In this document: positions 59,322 through 64,000 of the stretch, piece after piece | Numbering within the stretch: the stretch's first letter is position 1 | How the letters are laid out: every line of letters starts with the position of its first letter | Assembly (NCBI RefSeq): GCF_017873605.1 | Contig: NZ_JAGGKI010000004.1 | Span: forward strand, 1 to 64,000 | Origin: Paenibacillus lactis | GTDB lineage: Bacteria > Bacillota > Bacilli > Paenibacillales > Paenibacillaceae | Reading direction: 5' to 3' | Length of the DNA: 64,000 bases | Program-made: the position numbers and the translations under genes | The notes under the pieces: model-generated | Database searches by the model: none | Told to the model about the DNA's origin: nothing | The model's input: only the letters and a program-made list of their open reading frames with translations

Positions 59322-60239
59322 ATGAAATATAAAGTGCGTATCGATGTATCCATGGTATACGAGCTGCTGGGCAGCTTCATGATATATGCAACGAGAAAAT
59401 GGACCGATAACCTGGACATCGGCAAGCGGCTCATCACCGAAATGGACGAGCGCATGCCGGAGGATGCAAGGGTGCGGTTCATCGCGGCCCGGCAGTGGCC
59501 TTTATCCGATTACGACGTGCTGTATGCGCTGGTCATGCTCCGGGGTGATCATCAGGAGATCCCCGATTTCCTGGACTGGATCGAAAACTCTTCAATCGAT
59601 GCATTAGGCGAGCTGCTGTATCCTCATCTTCCGTCCTTGTCCCGGGATGAAATCGCAAGAATCCGCGAAAGCTATATACCGCTAATGAAGCTCTGGCATA
59701 CGCATTACTTCTCCTCCGTCGAGAACGAGCTGCGTCAGCTGCTTGAGGAGGATGCCGAAGAGAAACAAACGCTGCTTCCAAAGATGGACGATGAGCATCT
59801 GATCGAATACGCGACGAGCGGCGTTATTCTGGATCAGGTGCCACAAGAGAACGTCGTTTTGTTCCCCGGCACCCATTTCCGCCCGATCAATACATATTGC
59901 TTCTATGAAAATACGCTGCTGCTTCAGTATCCGATCGATATTCCGGAAGAGGATGAGGACGAGCCGCCTGTCGTCCTGCTGCGCATGACCGAAGCGTTGG
60001 CCGATCCGGAGCGTCTGCGCCTGCTCCGCTACATCGCCGATGAGCCGAAGGCCGTGTCGGAGATGGCTGCTGATCTGAACCAGCCTTACGAAGAGCTGAT
60101 GCATCATCTGATGATTCTTCGGGCGGCGGGGCTGCTGCGCTCCCACTTGAAATCCGAGAACAACGAGCGGTTCAGCCTGCGTCCGGATGGAGCCTCCGAG
60201 CTTCAGATGTTCCTGGAGGATTATATCCGTTTGACGTGA
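59322..60239 (+). CDS. ArsR-type winged-helix regulator
   Basis: A 305-residue protein. The first ~200 residues are a novel-looking helical domain (WTDNLDIGKRLITEMDERM, then FIAARQWPLSDYDVLYALVM). The C-terminal part is an ArsR-like winged helix-turn-helix (LADPERLRLLRYIADEPKAV and LMILRAAGLLRSH). GGGAGGG precedes the ATG. The divergent MFS gene is the obvious target. The ligand-binding part is not recognised. Confidence 0.8.
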   Translation: MKYKVRIDVSMVYELLGSFMIYATRKWTDNLDIGKRLITEMDERMPEDARVRFIAARQWPLSDYDVLYALVMLRGDHQEIPDFLDWIENSSIDALGELLYPHLPSLSRDEIARIRESYIPLMKLWHTHYFSSVENELRQLLEEDAEEKQTLLPKMDDEHLIEYATSGVILDQVPQENVVLFPGTHFRPINTYCFYENTLLLQYPIDIPEEDEDEPPVVLLRMTEALADPERLRLLRYIADEPKAVSEMAADLNQPYEELMHHLMILRAAGLLRSHLKSENNERFSLRPDGASELQMFLEDYIRLT

Positions 60240-60299
60240 TCCCGCGTAAGGTGACGCGGACGACGATGTACATGAAATAACCGCAAGAAGGAGACAACC

Positions 60300-61037
60300 A
60301 TGAGCATAACACCACAGCATATCATCTTCGATATGGATGATACCTTGATCCACTGCAATAAATACTTCGATTTGATACTCGGGGATTTTTTCGAATGGAT
60401 GACCGATTGGTTTTCACCCTTTGGCTTGACGACCGAGGAGGTCCGGAGCAAGCAAATCGAAATCGATATTGCCGGAACGAAACAGCTCGGCTTCGCCAGT
60501 ACGAACTTCCCGCAATCCTTGATCGCCACTTATCGGCATTACTGCGAAGCTCACGGACGGACTCTGTCGACTATCGAGGAAGAGCAGCTATTCGTTCTCG
60601 GCATGAGCGTCTATGATCAGGAGGTTGAACCTTATCCCGGTATGGTGGAAACGCTGGAGCGGCTTCAAGCCGACGGGCATCGACTGTACTTGTATACCGG
60701 CGGGGAAGCACGCATTCAGCAGCGTAAAATCGAGCAGATGAAGCTCGCCGACTATTTCGGAGACCGGATCTACATCCGCCGGCATAAAAATATAGAAGCC
60801 CTTGAGGAAATAGTCAGTGCCGGAAGCTTTGACCGCTCCCATACCTGGATGATCGGCAATTCCCTTCGCACCGATGTCGTGCCTGCACTTACCGCCGGCA
60901 TCAACAGCATCTATCTCAAGCAGCAGCGGGAATGGGAATACAATCTCGTAGAGCTGAAGCAAGAGCCTCATAACGTTCTGTATACGGTGTCCGCGCTGAC
61001 CGAAGTCCCGGATGTCATTCATCATCATTTCATGTAA
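60300..61037 (+). CDS. HAD-superfamily hydrolase
   Basis: A 245-residue phosphatase-like protein. Motif I is IIFDMDDTLIHC, motif II lies in LYLYTGGEARI, and the later acidic motif is WMIGNSLRTDVVPAL. A four-helix cap lies between motif I and motif II. AGAAGGAG precedes the ATG. It follows the ArsR gene by 60 bp in the same direction, so it may share a transcript. The substrate is probably a sugar or nucleotide phosphate. Confidence 0.88.
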   Translation: MSITPQHIIFDMDDTLIHCNKYFDLILGDFFEWMTDWFSPFGLTTEEVRSKQIEIDIAGTKQLGFASTNFPQSLIATYRHYCEAHGRTLSTIEEEQLFVLGMSVYDQEVEPYPGMVETLERLQADGHRLYLYTGGEARIQQRKIEQMKLADYFGDRIYIRRHKNIEALEEIVSAGSFDRSHTWMIGNSLRTDVVPALTAGINSIYLKQQREWEYNLVELKQEPHNVLYTVSALTEVPDVIHHHFM

Positions 61038-61045
61038 ATTCAATC

Positions 61046-61088
61046 GGGGTACCCTGAAGGTTGTTACAAACCTTAAGCAGGGTACCCC
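61046..61088 (+). terminator. Terminator of the HAD gene
   Basis: GGGGTACCCTG/CAGGGTACCCC with an inner AAGGTT/AACCTT stem, followed by T8 on the plus strand. It begins 8 bp past the stop codon. Confidence 0.95.
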
Positions 61089-61145
61089 TTTTTTTTCATT
61101 ATTTTAAAAGTCGATTCTATCCCTATACTAACATCGATGCTATTA

Positions 61146-63428
61146 TTACTGTCGAACCGCTGTCCCCGCCTCGGTTTCGAGGGACAGCTTGCCGTCGCCT
61201 CCGGATGACAACACCATTCGGGCTTTATACGTGCTTCCGTCCTCGCGTTTAAATGCCAGCAGCTTCGTTCTGCCCTGCTCGAGCAGTGATTTCAGCATGG
61301 CCTGGGATATCGATTTGCCGGCAAACTCCTTCCAGATGACGAATGAGCATCCGGACTTGAAGTTGGCGCAGCCGTATCCTTTCCGGCCCTCAATAATTTG
61401 ACCGCCGCAGCCAGGCCTTGGACAACGGCCAAGAGGCTCGCGAATGGACGGAACCGGAGTATCCGGCTTATTCGGCGACCGCTCCGGACGCTTTCGAGCC
61501 GCCGAAGGATTCCCGGCGGCCGCCTTACTGCTTCTTCCCCTGCCTTTTCCCTTCGGCTTGTCCTCATCTCCGCCAAACAGGGAGGGCGGTGCCGGCGGCT
61601 GCGAAGACACTTTATTGATTATGGAAACCGTAAACTTCTGGACATTCTGCATGAACGTTTCTGCAGACGCCTCTCCCTTGGATATTTGGTGAAGCCTCCG
61701 CTCCCACTGCCCGGTCATTTCCGGCGAAGCAAGAAGCTCGACGCCGGCGTGGCGGATCAGCTCGACGGCAGTCCTCCCTTTCTGCGTAACCGTGATTTTC
61801 TTGCCCTGCATCGTAATATAACCGACCTTCTTCAGCCGTTCGATCGTTGCCGCTCGGGTGGCCGGCGTTCCGAGGCCGCTGTCCTTCATTGCATCCCTCA
61901 GCTCATCGTCCTCAATGGACTTGCCGGCACTCTCCATCGCTTTAAGCAAGGTTCCTTCGGTATAGCTCTTCGGCGGCTGTGTGGCCTTCTCCTTTACTTC
62001 CGATTTCCGGCAAAACACCGGACGGTCCGGTGCGATATCAAATGAACGGTCGTTCCATTCCTGGGTTTCGTCCTCCTCCTCGTCTTTACCTTTGCGGGAC
62101 GATCCCTTCGACTTCTTCTGTTCCTTATCCTTCTCGATAAGCACCTTCCAGCCTAATGACAGCAGCTCCTTGATCCCGGTCTTGAACGTTTCGCCTTCAA
62201 CCTCGGTCAACACCGTATGCTGCTTGTACAATGCAGGCGGATAAAAGTGCGAAAGAAAGCGGATGATGATCAGGTCGTAAATATGCGCTTCTTCCTTGCT
62301 CAGATTGCCGGGCCGCTTCAGCGTCGGCAGGATTGCATGGTGATCCTCTACCCGCTGCGGATTACAAACCGCCTTGTTATTGATATGGACACGCTTTGGA
62401 TCCGCTCCTTCCGCCATCTGTCCGTAGGAGGTCGATTTCAGCATATGGAGCGCCTTGTGCATGCCTTCGATATTTTGCTCGTTCACATAGTTGGAATTGG
62501 TACGCGGATAAGAAATCACCTTATGCCGCTCGTACAGCGCTTGTGCGAGGTCCAGCGTCTTCTTGGCCGAATAGCCATACTTCGCATTGGCCTCGCGCTG
62601 AAGCAAGGTCAGATCATACAGCTTGAACGGGTATTCCTTCGTTTCCTTGACTTCATATTTGGCGACCGCCCCTTGCTTGCCTTGAACCTTTGCAGCGATC
62701 GCGTCCGACTTCTCCTTCGAGGTTAGCCGTTCCCCCTGCCATGTTCCCGTATATTCAAGCTTTTCCTGACGAAACAAGGCTTTGACTTCATAGAAGGTCT
62801 GGGACTCGAATGCCTCGATCTCCTTCTGCCGGTCATAGATCAAAGCCAGCACCGGCGTCTGCACCCGTCCGACGGATAATAGGGTCTGATGGCGTGTGGT
62901 GAACGCACGGGATGCGTTCATGCCGATCAGCCAATCCGCCTCGCTGCGGGCACGCGCCGCTTGCGTCAAATCCTCGAATTCCGCCCCGTCCTTCAGCTCG
63001 GCGAAGCCTTTAGCGATGCTTTCCGGCGTTAAGTCCGATATCCACAGCCGCTTGACAGGCTGTCTTAACTTCAGCTGCTGCTGGATCAGAGCAAAGATAT
63101 ACTGTCCTTCGCGCCCCGCATCGCATGCATTGACGATGTGACTGCAACGCTTGGCCACTTCCCCGATGACCTTCAGCTGATCCTTCGTTTTCGGATTCGG
63201 AACGATTTTGAATTGCTCCGGTATGATTGGCAAATCTCTTAAATTCCATCGCTTGTATTTCGGATCATAGGCATCCGGCTCCGCCAGACCTACGAGATGT
63301 CCGATTGCCCAAGTGATAATATACTGCTCGCCCTCCAGATAGGTGCGGTGATTCTTCGCCCGTGGCTCGATCACCGCCGCGATATTCCGTCCCATATCCG
63401 GCTTTTCGGCAATGACCAGTGTTTTCAT
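61146..63428 (-). CDS. topB: DNA topoisomerase III
   Basis: A 760-residue type IA topoisomerase. The Toprim region begins MKTLVIAEKPDMGRNIAAVI, with NACDAGREGQ. The catalytic tyrosine is Y307 (VISYPRTNSNYV). The end has one zinc-finger-like C4 module, CPRPGCGG with CANFKSGCSF, rather than the three typical of TopA. A lysine/glutamate-rich insertion (KEQKKSKGSSRKGKDEEED) lies within domain II/III and a basic linker precedes the zinc finger. GGGAGGAG precedes the ATG. The frame extends 19 codons further upstream without support. Confidence 0.95.
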   Translation of the reverse strand: MKTLVIAEKPDMGRNIAAVIEPRAKNHRTYLEGEQYIITWAIGHLVGLAEPDAYDPKYKRWNLRDLPIIPEQFKIVPNPKTKDQLKVIGEVAKRCSHIVNACDAGREGQYIFALIQQQLKLRQPVKRLWISDLTPESIAKGFAELKDGAEFEDLTQAARARSEADWLIGMNASRAFTTRHQTLLSVGRVQTPVLALIYDRQKEIEAFESQTFYEVKALFRQEKLEYTGTWQGERLTSKEKSDAIAAKVQGKQGAVAKYEVKETKEYPFKLYDLTLLQREANAKYGYSAKKTLDLAQALYERHKVISYPRTNSNYVNEQNIEGMHKALHMLKSTSYGQMAEGADPKRVHINNKAVCNPQRVEDHHAILPTLKRPGNLSKEEAHIYDLIIIRFLSHFYPPALYKQHTVLTEVEGETFKTGIKELLSLGWKVLIEKDKEQKKSKGSSRKGKDEEEDETQEWNDRSFDIAPDRPVFCRKSEVKEKATQPPKSYTEGTLLKAMESAGKSIEDDELRDAMKDSGLGTPATRAATIERLKKVGYITMQGKKITVTQKGRTAVELIRHAGVELLASPEMTGQWERRLHQISKGEASAETFMQNVQKFTVSIINKVSSQPPAPPSLFGGDEDKPKGKGRGRSSKAAAGNPSAARKRPERSPNKPDTPVPSIREPLGRCPRPGCGGQIIEGRKGYGCANFKSGCSFVIWKEFAGKSISQAMLKSLLEQGRTKLLAFKREDGSTYKARMVLSSGGDGKLSLETEAGTAVRQ

Positions 63429-63486
63429 CTGACATTCTCCTCCCGGCCGAGTTCGCAGCAATATGCTATAGGCCGCTAACTCCAAA

Positions 63487-63512
63487 AAGGACTTCGCGGC
63501 TGCGAAGTCCTT
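63487..63512 (-). terminator. Terminator of the glutamate synthase gene
   Basis: AAGGACTTCGC/GCGAAGTCCTT with a GCC-type 4-base loop, followed by T5 on the minus strand. Confidence 0.92.
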
Positions 63513-63548
63513 CTTCTAATACAAACTATAGCATATTTAAGAATGTTT

Positions 63549-64000
63549 TTAAACCAGAACGGTTGCACCCATCAAATATTTATCCACTTCGCGGGCAACC
63601 TCGCGGCCTTCGTTGATGGCCCATACGACCAAGCTTTGACCGCGGCGCATATCGCCGGCTGCAAAGACCTTATCCACATTCGTCGTATATTTGCCATACG
63701 GAGCCTTTACGTTGGAGCGGCGATCCGTTTCCAGACCGAGCTGCTGCACAAGCGTCTGCTCCGGTCCGTCAAATCCGATGGCAATCAGTGCCATTTGGGC
63801 AGGAAACACCTTCTCGGTTCCCGGGATCGGCTGGTAGATTTTGCGACCGGTTTCGTCGACAATCCGCTCGATTTGAACGGTATGGAGCTCCTTCAAATTG
63901 CCTTCCTCATCACCGACAAATTTCGTGGTCATGATGGAAAATTCACGCGGATCGCTGCCGAACAGCGCTTTGGCTTCTTCATGCGCATAGTCAAGCGTAT
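63549..64000 (-). CDS. gltD: Glutamate synthase small subunit, 3' part
   Basis: Only the C-terminal 150 residues are in the window. The frame runs on without a stop to the edge. The visible segment has TLDYAHEEAKALFGSDPREF at the edge, QMALIAIGFDGPEQTLVQQL, and the FAD-binding end AAGDMRRGQSLVVWAINEGR. This matches GltD, the NADPH-oxidising subunit that supplies electrons for making glutamate from glutamine and 2-oxoglutarate. The internal ATG at 63932 is not the true start. Confidence 0.95.
   Translation of the reverse strand, partial: TLDYAHEEAKALFGSDPREFSIMTTKFVGDEEGNLKELHTVQIERIVDETGRKIYQPIPGTEKVFPAQMALIAIGFDGPEQTLVQQLGLETDRRSNVKAPYGKYTTNVDKVFAAGDMRRGQSLVVWAINEGREVAREVDKYLMGATVLV

Noticed and set aside
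63549..63932. A complete 127-residue protein
   Set aside because: The same frame is open to the window edge and its upstream codons continue the GltD sequence, so the gene is only truncated by the window.

Overview
The window reads as chromosomal DNA of an endospore-forming, carbohydrate-foraging Firmicute, most likely Paenibacillus. The evidence is the spore genes (five gerP genes and tlp), strong GGAGG ribosome-binding sites with frequent TTG/GTG starts, LplB/YtcP-type sugar ABC transporters next to a YesN-type membrane AraC regulator, and a Bacillus-type glycogen cluster. No rRNA, tRNA, prophage, insertion sequence or CRISPR array was found. Assignments rest on reading motifs and overall resemblance, because no database search was possible.

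Layout. 0-0.9 kb: a 51-bp tandem repeat array and a second degenerate short-period repeat, with no credible gene. 0.9-4.7 kb: GH78 alpha-L-rhamnosidase and a divergent AraC regulator. 4.9-11.9 kb: NmrA-type and azoreductase-type oxidoreductases, a GAF/NarL-type two-component pair, a small zinc-ribbon/HhH protein, a GNAT, and the copC-copD pair. 12.1-19.4 kb: a leftward operon of YesN-type regulator, sugar-binding lipoprotein, two permeases and GH88 unsaturated glucuronyl hydrolase, a complete import-and-cleave module for unsaturated uronate oligosaccharides. 19.8-23.7 kb: SDR, DUF2500, an Asp-box lipoprotein, tlp, and a LysE exporter. 23.9-26.2 kb: gerPA-PB-PC-PD-PE facing an Hsp20-like gene, both with sigma-K-like promoters. 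26.6-28.1 kb: an imine-reductase-like gene and a MerR regulator whose promoters share a dyad in a 20-bp spacer. 28.2-31.4 kb: a second sugar ABC importer. 31.9-36.1 kb: aldo/keto reductase, SDR, GNAT, XerS-type recombinase, mobB. 36.1-40.1 kb: moeA and a PspA-DUF350-DUF4178-DUF4247 envelope island. 40.2-45.5 kb: OYE-type reductase, polysaccharide deacetylase, LysM-3D wall protein, and an amino-acid ABC importer whose binding protein and permease are fused. 46.1-52.9 kb: GH13 enzyme, glgB-glgA, and divergent glgC. 53-61 kb: GNAT, an orphan ABC ATPase plus FG-GAP lipoprotein plus OmpR-type two-component pair, MFS transporter, ArsR regulator, HAD phosphatase. 61.1-64 kb: topB and the 3' end of a glutamate synthase small-subunit gene cut by the window edge.

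The most notable observations are: the matched MerR dyads tying an imine-reductase-like enzyme to its regulator; the 51-bp repeat array; the paired sigma-K-like promoters between gerP and the Hsp20-like gene; the possible ABC ATPase/FG-GAP lipoprotein/two-component signalling unit; the PspA island; and several long unexplained dyads (4.8, 19.5 and 28.1 kb). None of these proves a new system. The MerR/imine-reductase circuit and the FG-GAP lipoprotein unit look the most worth testing.
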